Assembly (NCBI GenBank): GCA_023407575.1
Contig: JAEYLX010000049.1
Coordinates: forward strand, 310,001 to 374,000
Direction of reading: 5' to 3'
Source of the DNA: Bacillota bacterium
GTDB taxonomy: Bacteria > Bacillota > Clostridia > Lachnospirales > Lachnospiraceae
DNA: 64,000 nucleotides
The notes under the pieces: model-generated
The model's database searches: none
What the model saw: only the letters and a program-made list of their open reading frames with translations
Told to the model about the DNA's origin: nothing
Part shown: positions 1-8,958 of the stretch, in pieces
How positions within the stretch are numbered: position 1 is the first letter of the stretch
Layout: the number at the start of each line of letters is the position of its first letter
Position numbers and translations under genes: made by a program

Positions 1-394
1 TACTTGCTGGAATTGCTACTGCTGTTCCAAAGCCAGCCATGCCCTCCATGAAGCCCCCAAAGCCCCAGGCGATGATTAATACTAACACTCTTTTGTCTGT
101 TGTCACACCAGCTAACATCTTTTTGATTACTTCCATCTTCCCGGTTGCAACACAGATGTTATAAGTAAATATGGCAGCGATGATTACTATAATAATCGGC
201 CATAATGCCATTGCAGTTCCCTCTGCCATAGCTGTTATGCTCTCAAAAAGAGGCATCTTAAAAGCAAATACTGCAAGAGCAAAAGCAATTACTAACCCAA
301 TTACACATGCTTTAAAGCCAGGTATCTTTAGTGCAGTTAGTGCGACAATCAGCCATAGGATTGGTAAGATTGCCAGTAAAAATGATAGTGTCAT
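1..394 (-). CDS. lctP: L-lactate permease, N-terminal part (runs off the left edge)
   Basis: Membrane permease of the LctP/LldP family that moves L-lactate with protons. Only the first 131 residues are in the window; the rest lies beyond base 1. The reading opens MTLSFLLAILPILWLIVAL and keeps the family hallmark GGFMEGMAGFGTAVAIP at residues 113-129, among several hydrophobic segments. The ATG at 392-394 follows a purine-rich site (AAGGGAG) about 11 bases upstream. The GntR-type regulator at 656-1366 is directly upstream in the same direction, and LldR-like operators lie in the leader, so lactate-responsive repression is likely. Identity is firm; whether it imports or exports lactate here cannot be read from sequence. 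Confidence 0.9.
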   Translation of the reverse strand, partial: MTLSFLLAILPILWLIVALTALKIPGFKACVIGLVIAFALAVFAFKMPLFESITAMAEGTAMALWPIIIVIIAAIFTYNICVATGKMEVIKKMLAGVTTDKRVLVLIIAWGFGGFMEGMAGFGTAVAIPAS

Positions 395-463
395 AGTTTT
401 TGAATCTCCCTTCTAAACCTTCCGTTTTGTAAATCCCCATAAAAATAATCATCTTTTATTTCC

Positions 464-480
464 AATTGGTACTACCAATT
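464..480. promoter_or_regulatory. LldR/FadR-type operator, downstream copy
   Basis: A 17-bp perfect palindrome, AATTGGTACTACCAATT, in the lctP leader. It has the AATTGGT-n3-ACCAATT form known for LldR-class GntR regulators, one of which is encoded next door. It lies about 85-100 bases downstream of the predicted lctP start point. Confidence 0.75.
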
Positions 481-497
481 AGTAAGGCAAAAAAATT

Positions 498-525
498 GGT
501 ATTGCAAAGTAAGATCTGCAATACC
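498..525 (-). terminator. Terminator-like hairpin inside the lctP leader
   Basis: On the minus strand a 9-bp stem (GGTATTGCA/TGCAATACC, 10-base loop) is followed after two bases by a run of seven T (495-489). It lies between the lctP promoter and the gene, so it could stop transcription before lctP. The stem has only moderate GC, so termination strength is uncertain. Confidence 0.5.
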
Positions 526-546
526 GCCTTTCTACCAAGGTTTCTA

Positions 547-563
547 AATTGGTAGGACCACTT
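547..563. promoter_or_regulatory. LldR/FadR-type operator, promoter-proximal copy
   Basis: AATTGGTAGGACCACTT is an imperfect copy of the 464-480 palindrome. It covers roughly +2 to +18 of the predicted lctP transcript, where a bound repressor would block RNA polymerase. Centre-to-centre distance to the second copy is 83 bases, about eight helical turns, which would suit looping. Confidence 0.65.
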
Positions 564-571
564 ATAAACCT

Positions 572-600
572 ATTATATTATCGTTTGTATAATGTGTCAA
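572..600 (-). promoter_or_regulatory. Consensus sigma-A promoter of lctP
   Basis: Minus-strand TTGACA (600-595), a 17-base spacer and TATAAT (577-572): both hexamers match the housekeeping consensus exactly. Predicted start point is near 565, giving a leader of about 170 bases that holds two operators and a terminator-like hairpin. Confidence 0.85.
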
Positions 601-655
601 CAAAAGACATTTTCTTAACAAACTTGTTGTGCATTTTTAACAATCTAGAAATATT

Positions 656-1366
656 TTACTGTAAAAGGCTCTCTTTTTCGCTTAATTTTACATCAACAAT
701 ATCGAAATGTTTGGTGATTGCTTGATACCCCAACTCCTTATCTCTCTTAACTAAACTCAGTAACATTTCATTGTGTGCTTCATTCAGAATTGCTCTGCTG
801 TCTGGATTGCGCAAGATGTCACTACGCATATCATAGATAAACCTATCAATCAAATCTGACAATGCTTGCAAAATACTTATGATTAAAGTATTCTTAGATG
901 CTTTTGCAATATTATAGTGTAGCTGCTTGTCAAGAATTACATTGATATCTTCTGTTTCATGCTCCAACTGACCGAGTATCTTCTCCAGACGTTCGATATC
1001 GGACTCTGTTATATTATCAATTGCCAGCATTAATGCCTCAATCTCAAGTGCACGACGCAATTGACTAACTTGATTATAGTCAATTTGATTAAGATAAAAC
1101 ATCATCGACATAGTTTCTGAAAGATTATGTTCAAAATTACCAGCAAGATAATTACCCGCACCCTGATGACTAACGATTACCCCCATGACATCCAGTGTAC
1201 GTATTGCTTCCCTTACAGAATTTCGACTCACACCCAATTGTACAGATAATTCTCTTTCTGCTGGGAGCTTTTCGCCTATTTCTAGCTCTCCGCTTCTAAT
1301 CTGTGTTTTTATATAATCTATCACTTTTCGATAGGATTTTTGCTGTAAGATTTTATCTTCTTCCAT
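656..1366 (-). CDS. GntR/FadR-family transcriptional regulator (LldR-like)
   Basis: DNA-binding regulator, 236 residues, the usual length for the FadR subgroup. Residues about 10-75 form the winged helix-turn-helix (IRSGELEIGEKLPAERELS, then VSRNSVREAIRTL), and residues about 95-230 are the all-helical FCD ligand-binding domain. The ATG follows AAGGAG with good spacing. It stands just upstream of lctP, whose leader holds two AATTGGT/ACCAATT palindromes, the site type bound by LldR. I infer that it represses lctP until L-lactate or a similar hydroxy acid is bound. The ligand itself is not shown by the sequence. Confidence 0.88.
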   Translation of the reverse strand: MEEDKILQQKSYRKVIDYIKTQIRSGELEIGEKLPAERELSVQLGVSRNSVREAIRTLDVMGVIVSHQGAGNYLAGNFEHNLSETMSMMFYLNQIDYNQVSQLRRALEIEALMLAIDNITESDIERLEKILGQLEHETEDINVILDKQLHYNIAKASKNTLIISILQALSDLIDRFIYDMRSDILRNPDSRAILNEAHNEMLLSLVKRDKELGYQAITKHFDIVDVKLSEKESLLQ

Positions 1367-1601
1367 TGTATATACTCCTTTTTATATTTAAAAATATGTA
1401 AATTTTACAAATAAATAATCTTATAATTGATATCATTTTTGCAGCGATCTTAATGTTGATATTTCATGCTTATTACCACATGATTATCGCTTCTATCATT
1501 GTAAGTGGAATTGCCTAAAATTGCAAATATAACCTTAACTTTAACCTGTATATCATATACTTTTTTCACCCGATAAAATTCGGCAGAGTATTAATGCAAA
1601 A

Positions 1602-1625
1602 GCTTCGGACACATGTATCCGAAGC
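1602..1625 (-). terminator. Intrinsic terminator after the vWA protein gene
   Basis: Perfect 8-bp stem GCTTCGGA/TCCGAAGC with an 8-base loop, followed on the minus strand by TTTTGC. It ends the transcript of the gene whose stop is at 1672. Confidence 0.7.
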
Positions 1626-1671
1626 CTTTAAAAATTATATTAGTTCCTATAACCTATTTGTGTGCAAATAT

Positions 1672-3294
1672 TTACTCATTTATATCATTACGTTTAATTT
1701 CTTCTGGCCAAAAGGTAGGATAACCTTCTCCAACATAACCTCCCGCAGATATACCCACCTGAAGGTCTCTTTTTAAATATATGTCCCTGGATGAATCACT
1801 TTTGTATTCCACTACATACAATTCTTTTTGCTGCTCGTAGATATCATTAAGAATCTCCATCAACCCGTTCCAATTCTCAAGATTCCAGTATGCTCCATTT
1901 GTATAGGTTGCCATATCCTGTAAGGCTGAAGAATCCACCTCGCCAGAACTAATGATATAAAGTGATACGTGGTTTTGATTAGCATACTCTGTTACATCAA
2001 GATAAGAATAATAGCTTTCATAGTCATGCCCTCCAGTAACTGCTATCAAACACTTAGCACCTTCTTGTGAAGCCACATGATTTATGCCTTCATACAACGC
2101 GTCATAAAAGTTTGCAGCACCATTGCTGTACATTTGATCAATCCCGTTGATAAGCAAACTTGGGTCGTTGGTAAAGGCACACATTTGCTGTACTAACGTA
2201 TCAAATGCTAATATTTCTGCTTTATCTCCTTGACCATAATTCAGCGTTTGTACAAATTCAGTCAAAGCTGATTTAATTTCACCTAAACTAAAATTACCCA
2301 TGTTGTTTCCCTTGTCTATAACAAATTCTATGCTTACACCTGTGCTTTCTCCCACAGATGTCACATCAAGTACCTCTCTGTTAACATAATCACCTTCATC
2401 AATACTTTCATTGATTGTAAATGAATCCGCTGTCAGATGGTTAATACGTTCTCCATTATCAACATCAGAAATATTAAAAAAGGTCTTCACAATCGGGTAA
2501 TTGCTTAGGTCTGTATTTATTAAAGTTATATTCGCCTGCCCTAATACCGGCGTTTCATATTCACCCTTTACATACAACACTAAGCCCTCGGATGAAATAT
2601 TTACCTCCAGACCACGTAACTCTGAATTACCTTCTGCTTCCTTTGCTGTATAGGTAAAGATAGCTTGTCCGGGTTTAAACTCTGAGGAAATAATCTCGTA
2701 TTTCTCTGAATTTTCATAAATGGTATAAGAGTCCGCTGCTAAATCAGGATTTCCATTAAATTGAAGGACTACGTTAACTGTGGGAAATTGTTTCGCATCA
2801 ATATAAACCCTTTCTGGCCGCAAAGCTACAAAGGAATAAATCTTTTGATATTTTTCGTAAACCAGGTCACCCTTTTTAATTTTTAATCCTTGTAATGCTA
2901 ACAACGCCTTATCATAATCCCCATATGACAGATACTTCTGTATGGTATCAACACAATTCGTAAGTTGTAAGGTTTGAATTTCATTAATTTTATTTAATGC
3001 CGCCTCATAATTCGGCTTCTTCAATACTGCTTTCCTATAGTATACCATTGCTTTTTCATAGTTATTGTCCTGTAAATAGACATTCGCCATATTCATTATT
3101 TCGCGATATTTATTTTTCTCATCTATATATTTATATCCAAAGATAATACCAAAGATTGCAAAGACTATAAAGATTGACAATAACAGTTTCATTTTCTTTG
3201 AAAACGTCTTTTGGGACATCTGAGTTATGTTACCGCAGTTCGGGCACACGGTTATGTTATTCTCTAGTTTTGCTCTACATCTGTTACAATACAT
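1672..3294 (-). CDS. Zinc-ribbon, single-TM, TPR and vWA domain protein
   Basis: Membrane-anchored protein of 540 residues with unknown substrate. Domains in order: a zinc ribbon at the N-terminus (C3, C6, C18, C21 in MYCNRCRAKLENNITVCPNC), a transmembrane helix at about 33-55, TPR-like repeats at about 65-150 (DNNYEKAMVYYRKAVLKKP), a beta-rich region, and a von Willebrand A fold at about 325-510. The vWA metal site is degenerate: the usual DxSxS reads DKGNN and the usual TDGE-like strand reads TGGHD. The start at 3294 is chosen because AGAAGGAG lies just upstream; a start further upstream has no ribosome site. vWA proteins of this layout often act as extracytoplasmic scaffolds, which is inference. 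Confidence 0.7.
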   Translation of the reverse strand: MYCNRCRAKLENNITVCPNCGNITQMSQKTFSKKMKLLLSIFIVFAIFGIIFGYKYIDEKNKYREIMNMANVYLQDNNYEKAMVYYRKAVLKKPNYEAALNKINEIQTLQLTNCVDTIQKYLSYGDYDKALLALQGLKIKKGDLVYEKYQKIYSFVALRPERVYIDAKQFPTVNVVLQFNGNPDLAADSYTIYENSEKYEIISSEFKPGQAIFTYTAKEAEGNSELRGLEVNISSEGLVLYVKGEYETPVLGQANITLINTDLSNYPIVKTFFNISDVDNGERINHLTADSFTINESIDEGDYVNREVLDVTSVGESTGVSIEFVIDKGNNMGNFSLGEIKSALTEFVQTLNYGQGDKAEILAFDTLVQQMCAFTNDPSLLINGIDQMYSNGAANFYDALYEGINHVASQEGAKCLIAVTGGHDYESYYSYLDVTEYANQNHVSLYIISSGEVDSSALQDMATYTNGAYWNLENWNGLMEILNDIYEQQKELYVVEYKSDSSRDIYLKRDLQVGISAGGYVGEGYPTFWPEEIKRNDINE

Positions 3295-3621
3295 TTGTTT
3301 TCTCCTTCTATATGTAATTTTTGTCAAAATTATATAGTACATTAAAATAGACTGCCATATTTTAATTAGAATTTTTTTCAGCCAATTTATATATCGTATT
3401 TTACCTTAATTTACAAATACTGTCCATTATTTAGTAACAATACCCGTTCACATCTTCTTTCTATGTTTCATTTTATTTCCTTTTATAATTCTTTACTTAT
3501 TAGCAGTACAGGTTATAATATTCTTAAGTTAACTAAAATTAACTTGTATACATTATTATCATTAAGGAACACATGGATTTACAATAATAATTTAATTAGG
3601 ATAAAGGAAAGGATTAATCTT
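3295..3621. other. Divergent intergenic region between the vWA gene and corA
   Basis: Very AT-rich. Apart from the corA promoter and a 7-bp inverted repeat (AAGTTAA 3526-3532 / TTAACTT 3539-3545) near its start point, I see no gene. I looked for and did not see an M-box magnesium riboswitch. Confidence 0.5.
3492..3519 (+). promoter_or_regulatory. Probable corA promoter
   Basis: TTTACT, a 16-base spacer, then TATAAT. The inverted repeat at 3526-3545 begins at about the +1 position and could be an operator. Confidence 0.5.
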
Positions 3622-4557
3622 ATGTACTATCAGATACAGGATGGGATTACAGAAATATCGTTTAAAGATATTCGAGAAGACTGCCTAACACTTGGTTTAA
3701 TTACTCTGAATGAGCTTGAGCAGCAATATGAAACTTTTGGCTTCTCCTCAATAACTGTTGAAGAATGTAAAAATGAAATACTAAATCTACACAGTACTTT
3801 CAACTCCTACTATAATTATTTATTCGGTGTAATCATTGGCCTTAACCCCGGTCAAATTATTAAAGTTCAAGATCGCATCGGTGTCTATATTAAAAACAAT
3901 CTCCTTCTCATCGTTATTATTGAAGATAGGGACAATAGTACAAAGCTAAGAGTTCTTGATCTTTTAGGTCAAATTAACTTATCAAAGATTACACAGGAAC
4001 GCTTGATTTTTGGTTTTCTTGAGGGTTTCCTTAATGAGAATTATTCGTTACTTATTGAGATAGAAAATGATATCAGCGAACATGAGGATAGAATTATTAA
4101 TAGAAGCATAGATGATGATTTTAATCATCAGATAACTGCACTACGGAAAAAGCTGCTTTTGCTGGATAACTATTATCAGCAATTTATCGCTATCGGTGAA
4201 GAACTTGAGGAAAATGCCAGCGATATCTTTCAAATTGAAAATTTACATTATTTTAGTATATTTTCAAGCAAGGCAACCCGCCTTTGTAATAATGTACGTA
4301 TGTTACAGGAATACAGTATTCATGTGCGAGAATCCTATCATGCACAACTTGATAATGATATGAACAAGACTATGAAAATGTTTACGGTTGTCACTACCAT
4401 CTTTCTACCATTGACCTTAATTGTTGGCTGGTACGGAATGAATTTTACAACGATGCCTGAACTAACCTGGCGTTATGGATATCTTTATGTAATTGTATTA
4501 AGTATCGTAATTGCAGCTATTTGCTTCCTATATTTTAAGAAGAAAAAATTCATGTAA
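3622..4557 (+). CDS. corA: CorA-family magnesium/divalent cation channel
   Basis: Magnesium uptake channel in the cytoplasmic membrane, working as a pentamer. The 311-residue product has the typical length: a large soluble N-terminal domain, a long helix, and two C-terminal membrane helices joined by the family signature YGMNF at about 271-275. The C-terminus is basic (KKKKFM), placing it in the cytoplasm. The ATG at 3622 was chosen because a GGA-rich ribosome site (AAGGAAAGG) precedes it; the open frame continues upstream but has no ribosome site there. It stands alone, ended by the bidirectional terminator at 4570-4602. CorA-like proteins can also carry Co2+, Ni2+ or Zn2+. Confidence 0.9.
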   Translation: MYYQIQDGITEISFKDIREDCLTLGLITLNELEQQYETFGFSSITVEECKNEILNLHSTFNSYYNYLFGVIIGLNPGQIIKVQDRIGVYIKNNLLLIVIIEDRDNSTKLRVLDLLGQINLSKITQERLIFGFLEGFLNENYSLLIEIENDISEHEDRIINRSIDDDFNHQITALRKKLLLLDNYYQQFIAIGEELEENASDIFQIENLHYFSIFSSKATRLCNNVRMLQEYSIHVRESYHAQLDNDMNKTMKMFTVVTTIFLPLTLIVGWYGMNFTTMPELTWRYGYLYVIVLSIVIAAICFLYFKKKKFM

Positions 4558-4569
4558 GGCAATCAAATA

Positions 4570-4602
4570 ACCGGAGAAACATACAAGGTATGCTTCTCCG
4601 GT
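4570..4602. terminator. Bidirectional terminator between corA and the HD-GYP gene
   Basis: Stem ACCGGAGAA/TTCTCCGGT, extended inward by CATAC/GTATG, between two convergent genes. Confidence 0.8.
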
Positions 4603-4619
4603 AACTATATAGTTAATCT

Positions 4620-6581
4620 TTATGCTATATGTTTATCTTGAAAATTATGATAAATGTCTTCTAGCTTTTTACGATTTTGTAATACGACATCAATGATTAC
4701 AGGATCAAAATGCTTTCCTCTTCCCTCTCTAAGAATATCTATCGTCATTTCAAGAGGATAGGCTTCTTTGTAAGGTCTCTTACTTAGAAGAGCATCAAAT
4801 ACATCTGCCACAGCTACAATTCTTGCACTTAGTGGTATCTCTGTTCCCCGCTTACCACGTGGGTACCCCGTACCATCCCACTTCTCATGGTGAGCTCCTG
4901 CAATCTCTGCTCCCATCTGAAAGAGACTTCTCCCTTTCTTTTGCAGATTTTCTTCCGCCGATCTTAGCACCTGTTCACCAAATGACGCATGCTGTTTCAT
5001 CTCAATATGCTCTTCCATGGTGAGCTTTCCAGGTTTTAATAGAATACTATCTCTTATACCCACTTTACCGATATCATGCAACGGGCTAAAACGTTCCACA
5101 TCATCAATGAATTCAAGTGTCACCTCATCCGTATAGAGATTATTTTCATATAACAACTCTGCGATAGCTCTAGAATAAGTTGATATACGATCCAAATGTT
5201 TGCCTGTATCTTCATCTCTGGCTTCCGCAAGCTTTGCCAAAGCAAGTATACTGCTATAAACAATATCTCCGATAAATATATTTTGATTTAAGCTAATCGC
5301 AATACTGTTGGCTAGTGTGTGCAAGAAATTACTGTGTTCTTCTGTGTAAACATTCTTTTCTGTACTTGAAAAGAATATCATGCCCATTGGCGCGCCTGAT
5401 ACCAGTAATGGAAGTGTAATCGAAGATTTAATTCCTGCATCTAAGACTATCTTATTATAACTTTTTACTGGTTTACCTTCACAATATGCCTCAAGGTCAT
5501 TAATAATTCTAGCTTCCTCTGATTGAAATACTTTACCAAGACTTGTGTCATTAATCAAACAAGTGCATCCCACAATATTTTCGGGCAAACCAATTATTGT
5601 ACCGTCGGAAACCCCATAGGATGCTTTTAAAAATTTCTTATCCTCACTCATTATAGCAATTCCAATATAGTTATATGGAATAAACGGTGAAAAGGTATTG
5701 CTAATAAAACGTAAGGTATCCATAAAGGAATCATTATTATTCATATTTTCAATTAAGGTTATAAGTGAGTTTATTTTCTTAAATACCCCATTGATCTCTT
5801 TTACGACTGGAATCATCTTCTGTCTGGTAGGTAATCCCAGATAACTACTCTGATTACTTAACCCAATCTCATCCAACCCTTTGTACAACTGCCTAAGGGG
5901 CAGTATTAAATGCCGCTGCAGCTGATATAGAGAGATAAATATTACTAACGCTAATAAGCCAATTAAAGCAAATGCTACACCTTGCAGTTCTCGATCTTCT
6001 ATAAGTGAATTTTCCAGAAGCTCCTTTAATAAATCATCGCAGCTCTGTAAAAGTGTCTGATTATTGTTATTAATGAAAGAGACTGCCTTTTCTATATCCA
6101 AAGCCTGTCCATCATCATTAAGCAACACATTTATTGACGAATCAAAATCAGGCCAAAGCTCATCAATCCCAGCAAGGGCAACCGAAGATTTTATTAAATC
6201 AGTATTCAAATGCAATTGATAACCTTCTATTATGACTTTGTCTTTATGTACCTCTTTCAATAATCCTGCAAATCCATCTCTAGCTTCGACCATTTCTTCT
6301 CTGGTTATTTCTATCTCTTGCTCAATCTCAGCAGTAGATAGAATTGTAAGAGGTGATGGCTTTTGCATAAGTATATACAGATGGTTTACCGTTTTACTAA
6401 TCTGTTGCGTGTACATTCTCTGTTTACCAAAGACATTCATCATTAATTTATCTTCATGTGCATTTTGTCGAGTTTGATATAGAAGCAGTAAAAAGAAAAT
6501 AAGTATTATAAAGATTGCTGATACTATAATATAAATTCTCTTTTTAACCGGCATCAATATCGCTGGTTTTCTTTTGTTCAT
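4620..6581 (-). CDS. Membrane-bound GAF and HD-GYP phosphodiesterase
   Basis: Likely cyclic-di-GMP phosphodiesterase with its own sensor, 653 residues. Order: N-terminal transmembrane helix (about 14-35); an extracytoplasmic PilJ/NarX-like helical sensor starting with GKQRMYTQQISK; a second membrane helix at about 200-220; a linker; a GAF domain at about 280-440; and an HD-GYP domain at about 445-640. The catalytic signatures are intact: HDIGK, PGKLTMEEHIEMKQH and HHEKWDGTGYP. An ATG with GGAGG upstream sets the start. The PilJ-like module resembles nitrate or chemotaxis sensors. A diguanylate cyclase at 33386-34276 could supply the opposing activity, although the two genes are far apart. Confidence 0.85.
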   Translation of the reverse strand: MNKRKPAILMPVKKRIYIIVSAIFIILIFFLLLLYQTRQNAHEDKLMMNVFGKQRMYTQQISKTVNHLYILMQKPSPLTILSTAEIEQEIEITREEMVEARDGFAGLLKEVHKDKVIIEGYQLHLNTDLIKSSVALAGIDELWPDFDSSINVLLNDDGQALDIEKAVSFINNNNQTLLQSCDDLLKELLENSLIEDRELQGVAFALIGLLALVIFISLYQLQRHLILPLRQLYKGLDEIGLSNQSSYLGLPTRQKMIPVVKEINGVFKKINSLITLIENMNNNDSFMDTLRFISNTFSPFIPYNYIGIAIMSEDKKFLKASYGVSDGTIIGLPENIVGCTCLINDTSLGKVFQSEEARIINDLEAYCEGKPVKSYNKIVLDAGIKSSITLPLLVSGAPMGMIFFSSTEKNVYTEEHSNFLHTLANSIAISLNQNIFIGDIVYSSILALAKLAEARDEDTGKHLDRISTYSRAIAELLYENNLYTDEVTLEFIDDVERFSPLHDIGKVGIRDSILLKPGKLTMEEHIEMKQHASFGEQVLRSAEENLQKKGRSLFQMGAEIAGAHHEKWDGTGYPRGKRGTEIPLSARIVAVADVFDALLSKRPYKEAYPLEMTIDILREGRGKHFDPVIIDVVLQNRKKLEDIYHNFQDKHIA

Positions 6582-6743
6582 TACACTTCCTCCAAATAAC
6601 GGAAACAGTACTTAATTTATATCTTTATATACCCTTATATTATGTGATGTCTCATCCTGTGTCAAACGGTTTTCTATAGTTTGCTTTAATTACCATTCCA
6701 CTCAATTTACAATCCATCTCCACATTACTTTCAGATTATATCG

Positions 6744-8348
6744 TTATCGTTCCCATTTATCGCATAGTGAATTAATTTGGCTTAGGAACTTAGCAAGATC
6801 CTTGTTCGCTCCGCCTTTATTATGTTGAATTACTACTTCAAGTCGTTTTCCTGCATTGACCAGTCGATCATAAGCAGCATTGTGTTTCCCCTGGTCATCT
6901 CTGCTTTTTGCTTCAGCAGGGATTATCTTACCTTCCACCACATTTTCATTCCTAAGAAGATCAAATACACTTCCGCTATAGGGTGCAAATGCAGGGTAAC
7001 CCAGCTCATCGTTTATATATTTTGTAAAGCCCTGACACACCTGATCTTCGCCATGTACCACAAAGACTCTTTGGGGTTTTTTCTCAAAGCTAGTTAACCA
7101 TTTTATTAGGCCGTCCTTATCTGCATGCCCACTAATTCCGGATAATCGGTGAATCTGTGCCGCAACCTGAATTGTTTCACCAAATAATTTTACCTCTGTT
7201 GCACCATCCTGTAAGGTTCTACCTAGGGTCCCCTCTGACTGATGCCCAACAAACATAATAGTACTATCTTCTCTCCATAAATTATGCTTTAAGTGATGAC
7301 GAACCCTTCCGGCATCACACATACCAGAAGCAGAAATAATTATCTTGGGTTCTTCAATAAAGTTAATTGCCTTTGATTCATCTGGAGTAATAGCAGTTAC
7401 AAGTCCAGGAAATGCAAGTGGATTTACTCCCTTTTTTACAACCTCCATGGCTTCGGCATCGAAATACCCACTCATAAATTTATGAAATATTTCGGTCGCT
7501 TCTACAGCCAGTGGGCTATCTATATATACTTTAAATCCATCATGACCATGAATTCGATTTTCTTCTTTTATTTTGCGGATATAGTAAAGTAGTACTTGAG
7601 TTCTTCCCACTGCAAAAGAGGGAATTACCAGATTTCCACCTCGGTCCAAAGTAGACTGTATAATCTCTGTGAACTCGCTCACATAATCCGGAGCTGCCTC
7701 ATGATTACGATCCCCATAGGTAGACTCCATAACAACATAATCTGCCTCCTTAATATACTGCGGATCATTTATCAGTGGTTGATTAAGGTTACCAATATCG
7801 CCAGAGAACACTATTTTCTTAGTCACACCTTGTTCCGTTATCCACACTTCAATACTAGCCGAACCCAGCAAATGACCTACATCTATAAAGCGTACCTTTA
7901 TTCCAGCAAAGACCTCAAATACTTCATTATACTCGTGAGATGCAAATTGACGAATTGTTGCCATAGCATCTTCCATATTGTAAATTGGTATCGCCAGATC
8001 ATCACCAGAACGTTTTCTCTTTCTATTCTTCCACTCTGCTTCAGCAATCTGTATATGCGCACTATCTCTTAACATAATACTGCACAGAGAGCTGGTGGCA
8101 CTCGTAGCATGTATCTTTCCTCGAAATCCTTCACTGTGCAGTAAAGGTAGCTTACCTGCATGATCCATATGTGCATGTGTTAGTAATACTGCATCAATAT
8201 CTGCTGAAGCAACAGGTATCTGCTGGTTCTCAAAAACATCTCTTCCCTGTTCCATACCACAATCTATCAATATTTTTTTATTATTTGCTTCCAGATAGAA
8301 GCAGCTGCCGGTTACCTCGTGGGTAGCTCCTATAAATGTTAACCTCAT
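6744..8348 (-). CDS. Beta-CASP metallo-beta-lactamase-fold hydrolase (RNase/CPSF-like)
   Basis: Probable metal-dependent RNA-processing hydrolase of 534 residues. The metallo-beta-lactamase core opens MRLTFIGATHEVTGSCFYLE and holds the zinc motif THAHMDHAGKLP (near residue 58), followed by beta-CASP features: VVMESTYGDRNH, SASGMCDAGRVRHHLKHNL and the C-terminal histidine motif VFVVHGEDQ. This layout matches bacterial CPSF-73/RNase-J relatives, but it lacks the full RNase J C-terminal domain. AAGGAGG sits six bases before the ATG at 8348; a TTG two codons upstream is too close to that site. It is monocistronic. RNA is the expected substrate by family only. Confidence 0.82.
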   Translation of the reverse strand: MRLTFIGATHEVTGSCFYLEANNKKILIDCGMEQGRDVFENQQIPVASADIDAVLLTHAHMDHAGKLPLLHSEGFRGKIHATSATSSLCSIMLRDSAHIQIAEAEWKNRKRKRSGDDLAIPIYNMEDAMATIRQFASHEYNEVFEVFAGIKVRFIDVGHLLGSASIEVWITEQGVTKKIVFSGDIGNLNQPLINDPQYIKEADYVVMESTYGDRNHEAAPDYVSEFTEIIQSTLDRGGNLVIPSFAVGRTQVLLYYIRKIKEENRIHGHDGFKVYIDSPLAVEATEIFHKFMSGYFDAEAMEVVKKGVNPLAFPGLVTAITPDESKAINFIEEPKIIISASGMCDAGRVRHHLKHNLWREDSTIMFVGHQSEGTLGRTLQDGATEVKLFGETIQVAAQIHRLSGISGHADKDGLIKWLTSFEKKPQRVFVVHGEDQVCQGFTKYINDELGYPAFAPYSGSVFDLLRNENVVEGKIIPAEAKSRDDQGKHNAAYDRLVNAGKRLEVVIQHNKGGANKDLAKFLSQINSLCDKWER

Positions 8349-8471
8349 GGTCAACCTCCTTGTTCTCTAGTAACTTGTATTATTAACCTATTTTAACTCA
8401 AAAATGTCTTTTATCACAAATGTCATGACTAATAATATAACTTATCTTAAGGAAAAAGATGCATTTCATCT

Positions 8472-8870
8472 TCATTTACGTCTTAAGCTCTTAATTAACA
8501 TTCTTGTGTCGGTATCAATCCTTAATGATTCAACAATTTTCTGTAGCGCCTTATTATACGTAAAATCGTCACACACTGACCAGTAATCAATCTTTGGTAT
8601 AAAGTCAGAAGCAAATACTTATTTTTCTGTAAGCTCAACTTTACAGCTACCGATCACCATTCCTTGTAACATAACTTCTTCCATGGAATTATCTTTGGCT
8701 TTTCAAAGATATGATCGCCAATTACCCTTTAATATACTCTTTGATCGCTTACGAAGCAAGGGTATTCTAATTTCTAAAATATTTTCTTTCTCCGGCGTTA
8801 AGGCTGAGGTGAACTTACGATAATCCTCCTCGGCTAATTCCAGCAATTGTTCTTTCATGCACTTCTCCAT
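8472..8870 (-). pseudogene. Decayed DNA alkylation repair protein (AlkD-like)
   Basis: Remnant of a HEAT-repeat alkyl-purine DNA glycosylase. After a good ribosome site (GGGAGG) the frame opens MEKCMKEQLLELAEEDYRKF and continues IRIPLLRKRSKSILKGNW as in AlkD. It then meets TGA (8703-8705), continues in the same frame through EEVMLQGMVIGSCKVELTEK, meets TAA, continues through ASDFIPKIDYWSVCDDF, and jumps to the AlkD-like tail TYNKALQKIVESLRID before the final TGA. The stretch is 133 codons, against about 230 for the family, with no frameshift: two in-frame stops plus an in-frame internal deletion of roughly 90-100 codons. A functional product is very unlikely. Confidence 0.75.
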
Positions 8871-8958
8871 AAATTTACCTCCCACAGGGAGTAAGCACAT
8901 GTAACTACTTACCTTTTCAAACTATTACCAAGTTTTATTTCGTAATATAACCTAATCT

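Noticed and set aside
171..416. Plus-strand ORF at the left edge
   Set aside because: It is antisense to the clear lctP frame, lacks a ribosome site and has no recognisable domain.
3295..3621. Possible M-box magnesium riboswitch upstream of corA
   Set aside because: The region is too AT-rich and short, and none of the M-box core is seen.
8404..8586. Plus-strand 60-codon ORF
   Set aside because: Antisense to the tail of the alkD pseudogene, and it has no ribosome site.
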